Shown: positions 8,052 through 17,520, counted from the stretch's first letter. The stretch: DNA of 64,000 nucleotides from Sphingosinicella terrae (GCF_003347635.1 NZ_QDFY01000001.1:186001-250000); one strand, 5' to 3'. Numbers and translations: made by a program. The notes: a model not told the origin generated them from the letters alone.

Positions 8052-10037
8052 TCAGTAGGTCAGAATGGCGTTGAGCAGGATCGAGTAATAGCGGTCGTCG
8101 CGAGTCTCGTTCTCGAACAGGTCCTGGAAACCGGTGCCCGGCTGGAGCAGCGCGCCCGACAGCCGGAAGACCACGTTCTGGATCGCCTCGGGCCGGTAGA
8201 TGATCGCCGCCGACAGGTCCCAGCCGATGTCGCGGCGGATCGTGCCCTGCATGCGCAGCGCCTCGAGCACCTCGGTCTGGTGGAACCAGAGATGGTTGAC
8301 GTTCGTGGACACACGCAGCCGCGGCGAGATGTCGAAATCGGCGCCGACGCCGAGCAGCATCGTGCCCGGATTGACGAAGTTGGACTGGCCCTGCTCCTTC
8401 GACGAGCGCAGGTCGGCGAGGATACCGTTGCGGCCGTTGATGTTGACCGCGCGGCCGCCGCCGATGAACGGAATGCCCTGGCGCACCCAGTAGCTGGTGT
8501 CGGCGCCGGCGAAGATCGGATTTTCGAAGATCGCGTCGAAGCCGCGCTGGACGTCGTCATAGGGATCGCCGTCGCCGCTGGCGAACAAGACGGCGCCGCG
8601 CACCCGGACCCAGTCGAAGTCGACCGACGGCTCCACCGCCGCGAAATAGCCGGCGATCCGGGCCTCCTCGCCCGTGAAGATGTTGTCGCGGTCGGATCCG
8701 AACACGCCGTAGAAGGAGGCCGACAGGTTCAATCGGCCGATATGGCCGTCGGCATTGTAGCCGAAATACCAGGCGTCGTAGTTGCGCGCCTGCAGGTCGC
8801 CGATCAGCGCCGGCCGCACCGGGAAGCCGTTGTCGTCGACCTCGATCTCGTCCGCCTCCCGGTTGATGTTCCAGGTGACGCTGACCTCGCTGGTCATGTT
8901 GATGATCGGGAAATCCTGCCGATACAGGTTGGCGTGCAGGATCCAGTCGTCGCGCGGGCGCTGGAACAGGTTGTTCAGCCCCGAATTGGTGTCCTTCTCC
9001 AGCCGCCAGATCGCGGCGAAGTTGAACTGGAAGCGGTTGTTGTCGCGATTGCCGAACAGCCGGAATCCGAGCTGCTGGTCCTGGAACAGGAAGCCGCGGA
9101 AATCGAGGTTGAACGGCTGGATGCCGAGCCTCAGGCTGTAGAAGTCGTAGCGGTAGGAGGTGTTCGTCAGGTGATAGTCGACGAACGCTTCCTGGACGCC
9201 GAGCGCATAGTCGAAGCGGTTGCTGCCGACCGACGGACGCACGTCGAGGATGCGCCGCTCGGGCACGTCCACATAATTGGCCTGGGCGGCGAGGGTCACC
9301 CGCCACTCGACGTCGGGCGGCTTGTAGGCGGTCGACCCCTTGATCAGGGCGACGCCGAACAGGAAGGTCTGCGCCGCGACGATGCTGTTGTTGCGGCCGA
9401 ACACGTCGTTGCTGTCGGGATTCTGGGTCGACTGGACGCCGACCGGGATCGGGAAGCTGCGCGGCTCGAACACCGTGTCCGACACGGCGCTGGCGACGAA
9501 GAACCAGTCGTCGCCTTCTAGGCCGAGCCAGCGCGGCGTGCCGCACGGGCGCTGACCGGAGGCGCGGCGGCGCTCCTGCTCCTCGGGCGTCGGGATGCAG
9601 AGCGGGCGGTCGCCCTTCAGCGTGTTCTGGTTGTAGGGATCCCACCAGCGCTCGGTGACGAGGCCGAGGCTCTGGATCAGCCGCCAGCGGTCGGGGATCG
9701 GGATATGGTCGGCCGGGAAGGCCTCGGGCGGGGGCGATCGGATCGCGCCCGGGTTGAACTGCTCGACGGCGTCGGGAAGCTCGCGCTCGATGTCCGGGCG
9801 GCGGCGCCCGTCGATCAGTTCCTCCTCGCGCGGCTCAACCGGCGGCTCGCCGCGCTCGTTGCGCGGCGGCTCCGGCTGGACCTCCGTGGCCGGCGTTTCG
9901 GCGGCCGTCGGCTCCTCCTGCGCCGCCAGCGCGAGCTGGACCGGCGCCTCGCCGGAGGCGTCCGCGGCCGGCGGCGCGGCGAGCCCGGCGGGCGCAACCG
10001 TGGTCAGCAGCGAAAGGAAGGCGCCGGCGAGGGTCAT
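8052..10037 (-). CDS. Outer-membrane beta-barrel protein partnered with multiheme cytochromes
   Basis: A 661-residue exported protein. It has an N-terminal signal sequence and a Pro/Glu-rich linker to about residue 100. From about residue 170 it consists of alternating hydrophobic/aromatic strands (YRYDFYSLRLGIQPF, FRLFGNRDNNRFQFNFAAIW) typical of a porin-like barrel, and it ends in an aromatic residue (LLNAILTY), the usual outer-membrane insertion signal. No heme motif is present. Its start overlaps the stop of the upstream lipoprotein gene (ATGA), and its stop lies 9 bases from the decaheme gene, so the three are translated together. By analogy with MtrB/PioB-type porins in porin-cytochrome complexes, it could sheath a cytochrome across the outer membrane. 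No sequence relationship to those families is claimed. Confidence 0.75.
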   Translation of the reverse strand: MTLAGAFLSLLTTVAPAGLAAPPAADASGEAPVQLALAAQEEPTAAETPATEVQPEPPRNERGEPPVEPREEELIDGRRRPDIERELPDAVEQFNPGAIRSPPPEAFPADHIPIPDRWRLIQSLGLVTERWWDPYNQNTLKGDRPLCIPTPEEQERRRASGQRPCGTPRWLGLEGDDWFFVASAVSDTVFEPRSFPIPVGVQSTQNPDSNDVFGRNNSIVAAQTFLFGVALIKGSTAYKPPDVEWRVTLAAQANYVDVPERRILDVRPSVGSNRFDYALGVQEAFVDYHLTNTSYRYDFYSLRLGIQPFNLDFRGFLFQDQQLGFRLFGNRDNNRFQFNFAAIWRLEKDTNSGLNNLFQRPRDDWILHANLYRQDFPIINMTSEVSVTWNINREADEIEVDDNGFPVRPALIGDLQARNYDAWYFGYNADGHIGRLNLSASFYGVFGSDRDNIFTGEEARIAGYFAAVEPSVDFDWVRVRGAVLFASGDGDPYDDVQRGFDAIFENPIFAGADTSYWVRQGIPFIGGGRAVNINGRNGILADLRSSKEQGQSNFVNPGTMLLGVGADFDISPRLRVSTNVNHLWFHQTEVLEALRMQGTIRRDIGWDLSAAIIYRPEAIQNVVFRLSGALLQPGTGFQDLFENETRDDRYYSILLNAILTY

Positions 10038-11992
10038 TTGCCCTGGCAGACATTCTGTTCGTTCGTGCCGACGAACGGGTTGAACGGGCAGAGCACGTAG
10101 CGCAGGCGGGTGGTGGTGTTGCCGGTCGGGATCTCGATCCGGTCGGAGCGGCGCGCCGGATCGGCATTGCCGATCGATCCGCCGAGCCTCAGGCCGGCAT
10201 TGTGCAGGCCGAGGAAGGCGATCATGTCGCTCTGGTCGTTGCCGTCGCCCGACGAGGCGATCGCGCCGACCAGCTGGTTGCCGCGATAGATGGGCACGCC
10301 GCCGGCGAACAGGGTGATGCCGTTGTTGATCCGGTTGAAGCCGGGGCGGACGTCCGGCGCCTGGGTGCAGCTTTGCGGCACGTCGGGATTGGCGCCGAAG
10401 ATGAAGCCGACATGGGTGAGGATGTCGTCGGTGATCAGCCGCGACTGCAGGCCGGTCGAGAAGATGTTGAAGCGCTCGATCGGAACCGAAAGCGGCCCCG
10501 GCGGGCGGCCGAGCTCGCCGTCCGGGAACCAGGGTCGGGCGATGTTGCCGATCGCGCGCAGCGAGAAGGCGGTGCCGCCGGTCAGTGCGCTCGGATCGCC
10601 GAGGAAGGTGCGGACCGCCGCGACATAGCCGGCGACTCCCGGCGTCGGCGTGGCGAGCAGGTCGGCCGCGGCGATGGTGCTCGAGAAGAAGGCGGTGGTG
10701 CGCGCCTTCTGCGGCACCGCGTCGATGGCGTCGACGAGCGCGTCCGGCCCGCGCACCAGCCCGAGTATCTCGCCGTTGGTGTCGACCACGACCATCGTGT
10801 TCTGGGCGCGGTTGTCGAGCGGATAGCGAAGCTGGGCACGCGCGGCGCGCTGCACCTTGAACGCTTCCTCGAGCAGCGCCTGGACCTCGTTCCGGGTCAG
10901 CGCCTGGGCGCCGTCGGTGCCGGGCCGGACCGGATAGCGGTTATTGCCGGCGCCGTCGCTGACCACCCACACCTCGGGCACGTCATATTCGTTCGCCGCG
11001 GCCGGGCGGACGCCCGATTCCTCGGTGCCGTAGCGGGTGCCGGCAAGGATGCCGCCGCCGGCATCGTAATAGCCGTTGACCGAGACGAGGTTGCCGACGC
11101 TGCCGTTGATCGTCCCGAAGGCCGGCGCGCTGCCGGGCGTGCTGCGGAAATCCGCCGGCGTCGCGTCGGAATAGCGCAGCAACGTGCCGTCGACGGCGAT
11201 TCGGTTGGCGCGGATCTCGGCGCGCGGTTCGAAGCCGGTGGTCGCGGCGAGCGCGATCACTTCCTCGATGTCGCCGTCCTTGTTCAGGAATTCGGTGTCG
11301 AAGCCGTAGACGCCGTCGCCGACGACCGCGACCGAACCCACCACCACGCCGTTCTTGTAGAGCGGGAAGGCGCCCGGATCGGCGCCGACGCCGAGCGGGC
11401 CGCGATGGCTGCCGGCGCGGTTCGGGAAGCGGGCGGAGACGTCGGAGCAGGGCAGCTGGCTGAACTGGACGCTGAACAGCGGGCCGCTTTCCAGTCCGCG
11501 CGTGCCGACCGACGGCGGGAAGGTCTCCTGGACGATGTCGTTCGCGGTTCGGCTCGAGAAGGCCGCGCCCATCGACGAGAAATAGGAGGAGGTGAGCGCC
11601 TTCGAGATGCCGCCGGCGAGCGCGGCCGGCGCCGGCAGGTTCAGATTCTGGAGGTCCGCATTCTGGCCGTTCGGCGCGGGCGGCGTCCGCAAGGTGAGGT
11701 TGGCGCCGTTCATCACGAAGACGGCGAGGACATTGCCTACGCGGTCGATGACGACGAAGCCCGACGGCTGGTTCTGCGCCTGCGCCTCGGCGACGCCCTG
11801 CGAGATGATCCGCTGGATGTCGGCGACTTCGAGCCGCTCCGGACTCGGCGTCTGGAACAGCGCCTGCGGGGCCGGCGGCGGCGGGGGCGCGGGCGGGGGA
11901 GGGACGGGGTTGCCGGAGCCGCCGCCACCGCCGCCTCCGCAGGAAGCGACGAGAAGAGCGGCAATGGCAATAATCGATACGCTACGCTTCAC
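10034..11992 (-). CDS. Lipoprotein with two GlcG/HbpS-like (heme-binding) domains
   Basis: A 652-residue protein with a lipoprotein signal (LVASCG, then a glycine run and a Pro-rich linker). There are two GlcG/HbpS-type modules. The first has LEVADIQRIISQGVAEAQAQ and VVIDRVGNVLAVF near residues 50-110. The second, in mid-protein, has LTRNEVQALLEEAF and VVVDTNGEILGLVRG. HbpS/GlcG family members bind heme or small ligands. Start codon is a GTG at 11992 that overlaps the upstream cytochrome stop (GTGA). Being in the operon, it may handle heme for, or dock to, the cytochromes. The double-domain layout and large size are unusual for this family, whose members are typically about 140-200 residues. 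Confidence 0.75.
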   Translation of the reverse strand: MKRSVSIIAIAALLVASCGGGGGGGSGNPVPPPPAPPPPPAPQALFQTPSPERLEVADIQRIISQGVAEAQAQNQPSGFVVIDRVGNVLAVFVMNGANLTLRTPPAPNGQNADLQNLNLPAPAALAGGISKALTSSYFSSMGAAFSSRTANDIVQETFPPSVGTRGLESGPLFSVQFSQLPCSDVSARFPNRAGSHRGPLGVGADPGAFPLYKNGVVVGSVAVVGDGVYGFDTEFLNKDGDIEEVIALAATTGFEPRAEIRANRIAVDGTLLRYSDATPADFRSTPGSAPAFGTINGSVGNLVSVNGYYDAGGGILAGTRYGTEESGVRPAAANEYDVPEVWVVSDGAGNNRYPVRPGTDGAQALTRNEVQALLEEAFKVQRAARAQLRYPLDNRAQNTMVVVDTNGEILGLVRGPDALVDAIDAVPQKARTTAFFSSTIAAADLLATPTPGVAGYVAAVRTFLGDPSALTGGTAFSLRAIGNIARPWFPDGELGRPPGPLSVPIERFNIFSTGLQSRLITDDILTHVGFIFGANPDVPQSCTQAPDVRPGFNRINNGITLFAGGVPIYRGNQLVGAIASSGDGNDQSDMIAFLGLHNAGLRLGGSIGNADPARRSDRIEIPTGNTTTRLRYVLCPFNPFVGTNEQNVCQGK

Positions 11993-13374
11993 CTGAGCCT
12001 CCGGATCGCCGCGGCGGCCCGGCCGAGCCCCGCCCGGAAATCTCCCGGGCTGTAGGCATTGGGATCGCGGACGGCGCGATACGCACTGTTGATGTCGACG
12101 CGGATATTGTTCGCCGCCGCTTCCGAAACCTGTCCGCCGTCGACCAGCGCCGACAGCAGGGTATCGGTCGCCATCACCGCCTGCACGCTCCCGGCATAGT
12201 CGGTGAAGCGCGGGCTGATCGCCTCGCTGGTGATCGTGTCGATGATCGCGAAGGTCTGGGCGCGGCTCATCTCGGCCCCGGCAAAGGCCGTGGCCAGCGC
12301 CCGTGCGCTCTCCCGCAGCGCCGCCGCGGCGTTCACCGCCGCCTGGCGGTCGCGGCCGAGCGCCTGGTGGAAGGCGCGGCTGTCGCGCTCGAACCGCTGC
12401 GCCATGGCCGGCGCCACCACCCGCGCCGCGGCCGCGAGCATGATGATGTTCTCGTCATTGTAGGGCGGCATACCGACCGGGATCGGACGGCCGGGATTGG
12501 CCACTGCCGTCGGCCGGAAATTGGGCTCGTCGGAGATCCGCCGGTGGCAGGAGTGGCAGTCGAAGAAGTAGAATTCGGGCCACGCTCCCTCGGTGCCGCG
12601 ACGCGAGCTTGCATAGAGGGTCAGCGAGCGCTCGAGCGCCATCGCCTGGCCGATCGCCCACATCCGCACCGAATCGACGCTGCCCTTGCGCTCGCCATAA
12701 TCCTCATCCTCCTGGTGGTGCTGCTGGAGGGTAGTGAACAGGTCGAGCTCGAAGGAGATTCGCGGATGGCCCGCCGCCATGATGCGGTGGGTGACGAACT
12801 GGCCCTCGTCGGCGCTGCCGAAGTGGCAGTCGAGGCACACGCCGGCGCGGGCGCGCGGATCTTCGAGCGGGATCAGCCCGCGCGAGACGTTGTTGGCGTG
12901 GGTGCCGCCGACCGCATAATGGCTCGACAGCCAGCCCGACGCCGGGCCGTGGCACGATTCGCAGCCGACGCCGTCGGTGATCTGGAAGCGCTGGCCGCGC
13001 TCGCCGGCCGGGGTGGCGTGGCAGCCAAGGCACATCGGGGCGTTATGGGCCTCGCCGATGCCGAGACGGCGGGCGATCTCCTGGCTGCGCGGCTCGCGAA
13101 GCACCGCATAAGCGCGGCTGTGGGCGCCGGCGGCGGTCGACGGATCCTGCCACAGCATGATCTCGTCCTGGCGCACGACCGGGCCGTCGCCTTCGCTGCG
13201 GCCATGGCACGTCGTGCCTCCGCAGCTGGCGACGCCGAGAAAGGTCGCGCCGGGTCCTGTCGCGGCCTGGGCTGTCGCCTGCGCGCCGACCGGCCGCAGC
13301 ACGAACATGAGGACGCAGACCAGCGCGAGCGCTATCGCGCCCCCGAACACGTAATACTTGCCGCTACCCCCCAT
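11989..13374 (-). CDS. Membrane-anchored cytochrome c554-like multiheme protein
   Basis: About 461 residues from the preferred ATG at 13374, which follows a GGAGGGCAA ribosome-binding site; an open frame extends upstream to 13461 but lacks such support. A single N-terminal hydrophobic helix (YYVFGGAIALALVCVLMFVL) anchors the protein. Heme motifs are one CX4CH (CGGTTCH), typical of the first heme in c554-type proteins, and four CxxCH (CLGCH, CESCH, CLDCH, CHSCH). The C-terminal third is helical and has no heme motif. As first gene of the operon it probably takes electrons at the inner membrane and passes them to periplasmic or outer-membrane partners. Confidence 0.82.
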   Translation of the reverse strand: MGGSGKYYVFGGAIALALVCVLMFVLRPVGAQATAQAATGPGATFLGVASCGGTTCHGRSEGDGPVVRQDEIMLWQDPSTAAGAHSRAYAVLREPRSQEIARRLGIGEAHNAPMCLGCHATPAGERGQRFQITDGVGCESCHGPASGWLSSHYAVGGTHANNVSRGLIPLEDPRARAGVCLDCHFGSADEGQFVTHRIMAAGHPRISFELDLFTTLQQHHQEDEDYGERKGSVDSVRMWAIGQAMALERSLTLYASSRRGTEGAWPEFYFFDCHSCHRRISDEPNFRPTAVANPGRPIPVGMPPYNDENIIMLAAAARVVAPAMAQRFERDSRAFHQALGRDRQAAVNAAAALRESARALATAFAGAEMSRAQTFAIIDTITSEAISPRFTDYAGSVQAVMATDTLLSALVDGGQVSEAAANNIRVDINSAYRAVRDPNAYSPGDFRAGLGRAAAAIRRLR

Positions 13375-13642
13375 TTGCCCTCCATGCCGCCCGCCCTGAC
13401 GGGTCGGCCAAAGAACTCCCCCCCCGCTATGGACCGAATCCGCGCCCCGTTGCAACTGCAAAGCACGGCGGGCAAGCCCTTGTCGGCGGCCGAAACGATC
13501 CGCGGAAGAGCTGGGTTCTCGGCGAGCCGACTATCAGCGTCTCGGTCGCCCCGAAGGCGAAACCCGCTTCGTCGTGCCAAATGACATTTTCGTCGATTTG
13601 TTCGGCCACCACGGTCGAGGCGCGAACCCGACCCTCAAAAGG

Positions 13643-15100
13643 TCAGGCCGCGGCCGCCTCTTTCTCGCGGCCCTCGGACCAGATGAACGCCTTCAGGTCG
13701 CCCGGAAGAACGATCGGATCGCGCAGCCGCGGGTCACGCATCTGCTGGAGAAAATCCTGGTGGTCGGGATGCTCGGGAAGGAAGACGGCCTTCTCCCGAT
13801 ACTCCTCGACGCCGAAAGTGCCCCAGTTGGTCAGCCGCGCGAAGAAGACCGAATTGGCGCCCATTCGATGGGCGAGATCGACCGCATCGCCCATCTCTCG
13901 GTAATTGTCGGTCTGTACGGTGAAGACCAGCTCGTAATTCTCGATCAGCCCTTCGGCGGCGAGCCGGCCCGCGAAGGCCATGTTCTCGAGCATGACGGGC
14001 CAGCGCGCGCCACGCCTCAGGCGTTCGTGGGTCGGTCCGGTGGCGGCGTCGATGCTGATCTTGAGGATCTTGGTCCGGCCGTGAAGCGTCGGGAACTGAG
14101 CCCATTGCGCCGGGGTGAGCAGCATCCCGTTCGTCATCACCTGGAAGCGCAGGTCCGGATATTCGTCGGGGGTGAGCGACTCCATCAGGCGCCGGAAATT
14201 CTTGCTGGCGAACGGATCCCCCGAACCGGTGATGAAGACGACCTGCGCCTGCTTGAGGAGGGGGAGGATCGCCCGCTTCTGAAGCTGGTCGTACGCAGAT
14301 CGCGTCGCCTCGTCCGCCGCATAGCGTTCGACGCGGCAGCTTGGGCAGGAAAGGTTGCACGTGCGGTCATAGGCGAGGTTGACGCGCTGCGGGCCGACCG
14401 GCAGCGATGTCGCCCGGTTCTCGATGGTTTCGCGCCAGAAGTCGGACTGACTTGCCTGCTCGGCGTGGGTCGGGACGTTGCCGGATTGGATGCGGGGGCA
14501 GGCGGTCTTGTTGCAGTAGCGATAGGAACCGTCGTGAATGCTCTCGCGAATCTGTTGTGCCCTGTCGCTGTTCCAGACCTGCTCCCAATCCGCCTCCTTG
14601 AGGTTGCCGGCCGAAGTCAGGAGATAGCTGGCGCAGCAAAGATGCGTGGAATTCTCCAGGACGTCGAACTGCATGAAGGGATTCGGGCAGAATCGCTCCG
14701 CCAGGTGATATTTCGGATCGTCCGGATCGCAGAGACTCTCGAGGTGGAATATGGCGCCCTGCACGAGCGGCGACTGGCTGAAGCGTGCCGACAGGGGACG
14801 GATCTGCTCGAGCATCAGCGGCGCATGGCCGAGGCTGGCGCCGACCATCGCGACGAGCAGCAGAATGAAGATTCGGTCGCGCTCGTTGCTTTCGGCGGCG
14901 AGGCGGGCCTCGAGCGCCGACATGAGGTCGGGCAGGCCGTCGACGAACTGCGGGATCGCCGCCCAAAGTTCCGGATGATCGAGCTGGTCTGACAGGATGC
15001 TGAGCATCAGGTCGATCGCCTCGCCTGATTCGAGCTCGTCCTGGCTCTCGATTTCTGTCGTCGGTTCTTCGAAGTCTGCTTGCCCGATGTTCACCTGCAT
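13643..15100 (-). CDS. Radical SAM protein with a preceding cysteine-rich SPASM-like segment
   Basis: A 485-residue protein. After a helical region of about 120 residues comes a cysteine-containing stretch (FCPNPFMQFDVLENS, CCASYLL, CNKTACPRI) resembling a SPASM-type Fe-S binding module. Then follows the radical SAM motif CNLSCPSC (CxxxCxxC) near residue 236 and downstream strands such as VVFITGSGDPF and KISIDAATG. Such enzymes usually modify peptides, proteins or cofactors; the substrate here is unknown. No precursor-like peptide is adjacent: the nearest genes are the cytochrome operon and a DUF2934 gene. Having the cysteine-rich module before rather than after the radical SAM core is unusual, though known in some uncharacterised families. 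Confidence 0.8.
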   Translation of the reverse strand: MQVNIGQADFEEPTTEIESQDELESGEAIDLMLSILSDQLDHPELWAAIPQFVDGLPDLMSALEARLAAESNERDRIFILLLVAMVGASLGHAPLMLEQIRPLSARFSQSPLVQGAIFHLESLCDPDDPKYHLAERFCPNPFMQFDVLENSTHLCCASYLLTSAGNLKEADWEQVWNSDRAQQIRESIHDGSYRYCNKTACPRIQSGNVPTHAEQASQSDFWRETIENRATSLPVGPQRVNLAYDRTCNLSCPSCRVERYAADEATRSAYDQLQKRAILPLLKQAQVVFITGSGDPFASKNFRRLMESLTPDEYPDLRFQVMTNGMLLTPAQWAQFPTLHGRTKILKISIDAATGPTHERLRRGARWPVMLENMAFAGRLAAEGLIENYELVFTVQTDNYREMGDAVDLAHRMGANSVFFARLTNWGTFGVEEYREKAVFLPEHPDHQDFLQQMRDPRLRDPIVLPGDLKAFIWSEGREKEAAAA

Positions 15101-15237
15101 TCCCCTGTCAATGCCCTCCGAGGATTAGGCAGGCAGGGTAAATTCGATCTTAACGATGAACCGGGCCATATTCCGGCGCGGGCCTGAGCCGCTGGTCGCG
15201 ATCCTGCGGCCTGGAACCGAGGGGCGGTGCCCTCGGC

Positions 15238-15531
15238 TCAGCCCTCCTTTGGCGCCGCCTTCGTCGTCCGCCGGCGCTTGGGCGGTGCCACCTCGCCGCC
15301 GCCGGCGCCGTTGGTGCGCCGCGCCGTGCGCTTGGGCTTCGGCGCTTCGGCAAGGTCGGCCGCGCCGGCGGCGACGGCGGCCTCGGCGGGCGCCGCCTGG
15401 CTGCGAACGATCTCGTCTATCTCGCTCTGGGCGCGGTGCCAGTGGTCATCGTGCCGGCCGTGCGGCCGCTGCTCGCTCTCCCAATGCTGATAGGCGCGCT
15501 CCCTGATCCGATGCTCGCGCTCGTCCGCCAT
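15238..15531 (-). CDS. DUF2934 domain protein with basic tail
   Basis: A 97-residue protein. The N-terminal half has the DUF2934 pattern (IRERAYQHWESEQRPHGR, then HWHRAQSEI). The C-terminal half is Ala/Lys/Arg-rich (PKPKRTARRT, PPKRRRTTKAA), resembling a nucleic-acid-binding tail. The chosen ATG at 15531 has a GGGAGCGAAT ribosome-binding site; the frame stays open upstream but that part is antisense to the next gene. DUF2934 proteins are small, of unknown function, and common in alphaproteobacteria. The gene is divergent from the acetolactate-synthase-like gene. Confidence 0.82.
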   Translation of the reverse strand: MADEREHRIRERAYQHWESEQRPHGRHDDHWHRAQSEIDEIVRSQAAPAEAAVAAGAADLAEAPKPKRTARRTNGAGGGEVAPPKRRRTTKAAPKEG

Positions 15532-15682
15532 ATTCGCTCCCTTCGCCTTGATCCCGGCCGTCAACGCGGCGGGCGCGAATAAGCTGCATTGGTCGCGCCG
15601 CCGGTCGCTTCGGTCGTCCAGCCCCTCGACCGGCCCGGCGCGGGGGGCTATCGAAGGACGATAAAGCGGGGAGCATCCGAAC

Positions 15683-17404
15683 ATGACCAAAGCCTCAGAC
15701 CTTTTCGTCCAGTGCCTCGAGGAGGAAGGGGTCGAATATATTTTCGGCGTCCCCGGCGAGGAGAATCTCGATTTCCTCGACAGTCTGTCCCGCTCGACGA
15801 AGATCCGGCTGATCCTCACCCGCCACGAGCAGGGCGCCGGCTTCATGGCCGCGACCTATGGCCGCCATACCGGCCGCACCGGCGTCTGCCTGGCGACGCT
15901 CGGGCCCGGCGCGACCAATTTCGTCACCGCCGCGGCCTATGCCCAATTGGGCGGCATGCCGATGATGATGATCACCGGCCAGAAGCCGATCAAGAAGTCG
16001 AAGCAGGGCCGCTTCCAGATCCTCGACGTCGTCGACATGATGGGCCCGATCACCAAATATACCCACCAGCTCGCCTCGGCGGACAACATTCCGAGCCGGG
16101 TGCGCGAGGCGATCCGCCTCGCCGAGGAGGAGAAGCCCGGCGCCGTCCATCTCGAGCTGCCCGAGGACATTGCCGACGAGCAGACGAGCTCGAAGCCGCT
16201 GAAGCGCAGCCTCGTCCGCCGGCCGCTCGCGGACGAGAAGGCGGTGCGCGCGGCGGTGAAGAAGATCGAGGCGGCGCGCGCGCCCGTCCTCGTCCTCGGC
16301 GCCGGCGCCAACCGCAAGATGACCAGCCGGACCCTGCTCGCCTTCATCGAGAAGACCGGCATCCCGTTCATCACCACCCAGCTCGGCAAGGGCGTCATCG
16401 ACGAGATGCACCCCCTGTTCCTCGGCTGCGCCGCGCTGTCGGCGGGCGATTTCGTCCACAAGGCGATCGAGGCGGCCGACCTCATCATCAATGTCGGCCA
16501 CGACGTGATCGAAAAGCCGCCTTTCTTCATGATCAACGGCGGCACCGAGGTCATCCACATCAGCACCAAGACCGCCGAGGTCGATCCGGTCTACTTCCCG
16601 CAGATCGAAGTGACCGGCGACATCGCCAACGCGATGTGGCAGATCAAGGAGGACATCGTCCCGCAGCCGACCTGGAATTTCGACCGGCTGCTGCGCGCCC
16701 GCGCCGCCGAGCTCGAGCATAGCGCCGGCCTGGGCGACGACATCCGCTTCCCGATCTTCCCGCCCTGCCTGGTCAAGAAGATCCGCGAGGCGATGCCCGC
16801 CGACGGCATCATCTGCCTCGACAACGGCGTCTACAAGATCTGGTTCGCCCGCAACTATCCGGCGCGCCAGCCCAACACCGTCCTGCTCGACAATGCGCTG
16901 GCGACGATGGGCGCCGGCCTCCCGTCGGCCATGGCGTCGGCGATGCTCTATCCGGACCGCAAGGTGATGGCGATCTGCGGCGACGGCGGCTTCATGATGA
17001 ACAGCCAGGAGATGGAGACCGCGGTCCGCCTCGGCCTCAACCTCACCGTCTTGATCCTGCGCGACGACGCCTATGGCATGATCCGCTGGAAGCAGGCCAA
17101 TATGGGCTTCGAGGATTTCGGCCTCACCTACGGCAATCCCGACTTCGTCAAATATGCCGAGGCCTATGGCGCCCGCGGCCACCGCGTCGACAGCGCGGCC
17201 TCGCTGCCGGACCTGCTCCGCTCCTGCCTCGAGACGCCGGGCGTCCACCTGATCGACTGTCCGATCGACTATTCGGAGAATGACCGGATCCTCAACAAGG
17301 ACATCAAGGAGCTGAGCGCCGCCCTCGACAGCGGCGGGCCGGTCGGCCTGGAATTCGAGACGGCGGAGCCGGCGCCGGCCGGGGCAGGGCCGATGCCGGC
17401 CTGA
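15683..17404 (+). CDS. Thiamine-diphosphate enzyme, acetolactate synthase large-subunit-like
   Basis: A 573-residue ThDP enzyme of full length for the family. The N-terminal pyrimidine-binding domain has EYIFGVPGEENLDFLD and the catalytic Glu region TRHEQGAGFMAATYGR. The central domain holds VLVLGAGANRK. The C-terminal domain has the ThDP motif GDGGFMMNSQEMETAVRLG followed by AYGMIRWKQ. No small regulatory subunit is nearby, and the next gene is an aldehyde dehydrogenase, so a catabolic acetolactate synthase or another 2-oxo-acid carboligase/decarboxylase is more likely than the branched-chain amino-acid enzyme. An ATG with an upstream GGGGAG starts it. Confidence 0.85.
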   Translation: MTKASDLFVQCLEEEGVEYIFGVPGEENLDFLDSLSRSTKIRLILTRHEQGAGFMAATYGRHTGRTGVCLATLGPGATNFVTAAAYAQLGGMPMMMITGQKPIKKSKQGRFQILDVVDMMGPITKYTHQLASADNIPSRVREAIRLAEEEKPGAVHLELPEDIADEQTSSKPLKRSLVRRPLADEKAVRAAVKKIEAARAPVLVLGAGANRKMTSRTLLAFIEKTGIPFITTQLGKGVIDEMHPLFLGCAALSAGDFVHKAIEAADLIINVGHDVIEKPPFFMINGGTEVIHISTKTAEVDPVYFPQIEVTGDIANAMWQIKEDIVPQPTWNFDRLLRARAAELEHSAGLGDDIRFPIFPPCLVKKIREAMPADGIICLDNGVYKIWFARNYPARQPNTVLLDNALATMGAGLPSAMASAMLYPDRKVMAICGDGGFMMNSQEMETAVRLGLNLTVLILRDDAYGMIRWKQANMGFEDFGLTYGNPDFVKYAEAYGARGHRVDSAASLPDLLRSCLETPGVHLIDCPIDYSENDRILNKDIKELSAALDSGGPVGLEFETAEPAPAGAGPMPA

Positions 17405-17520
17405 GTGCTTCGATACGGCATTTCGACTTCGCTCAATGCCTACTCAGCATGAGCGGAAATGTTGGGAATTCCGCTCGTCCTGAGTAGCGGCTGAGCTTGT
17501 CGAAGCCGCGTATCGAAGGA
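17405..17520. repeat. Palindromic REP-like doublet (family B)
   Basis: An inverted repeat between the ThDP enzyme and the aldehyde dehydrogenase. The left arm starts with CTTCGATACGGC and carries TACTCAGCATGAGCGG. The right arm carries CCTGAGTAGCGGCTGAGC and ends CGCGTATCGAAG. The arms are roughly 50 bp each around a short centre. A half copy lies at 24636-24692. Two imperfect inverted arms is the layout of a REPIN. Confidence 0.8.

Noticed and set aside
4539-9521. A very long plus-strand open frame (about 1660 codons) opposite the decaheme and barrel genes
   Set aside because: It is exactly antisense to genes with heme motifs, signal peptides and overlapping operon structure; its product is low-complexity Ala/Arg/Val without domains. 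Long antisense frames are expected at this GC content.
13375-13461. Longer N terminus for the c554-like cytochrome
   Set aside because: The upstream extension would put a polar stretch before the membrane anchor and has no ribosome-binding site, while the ATG at 13374 has a good one.
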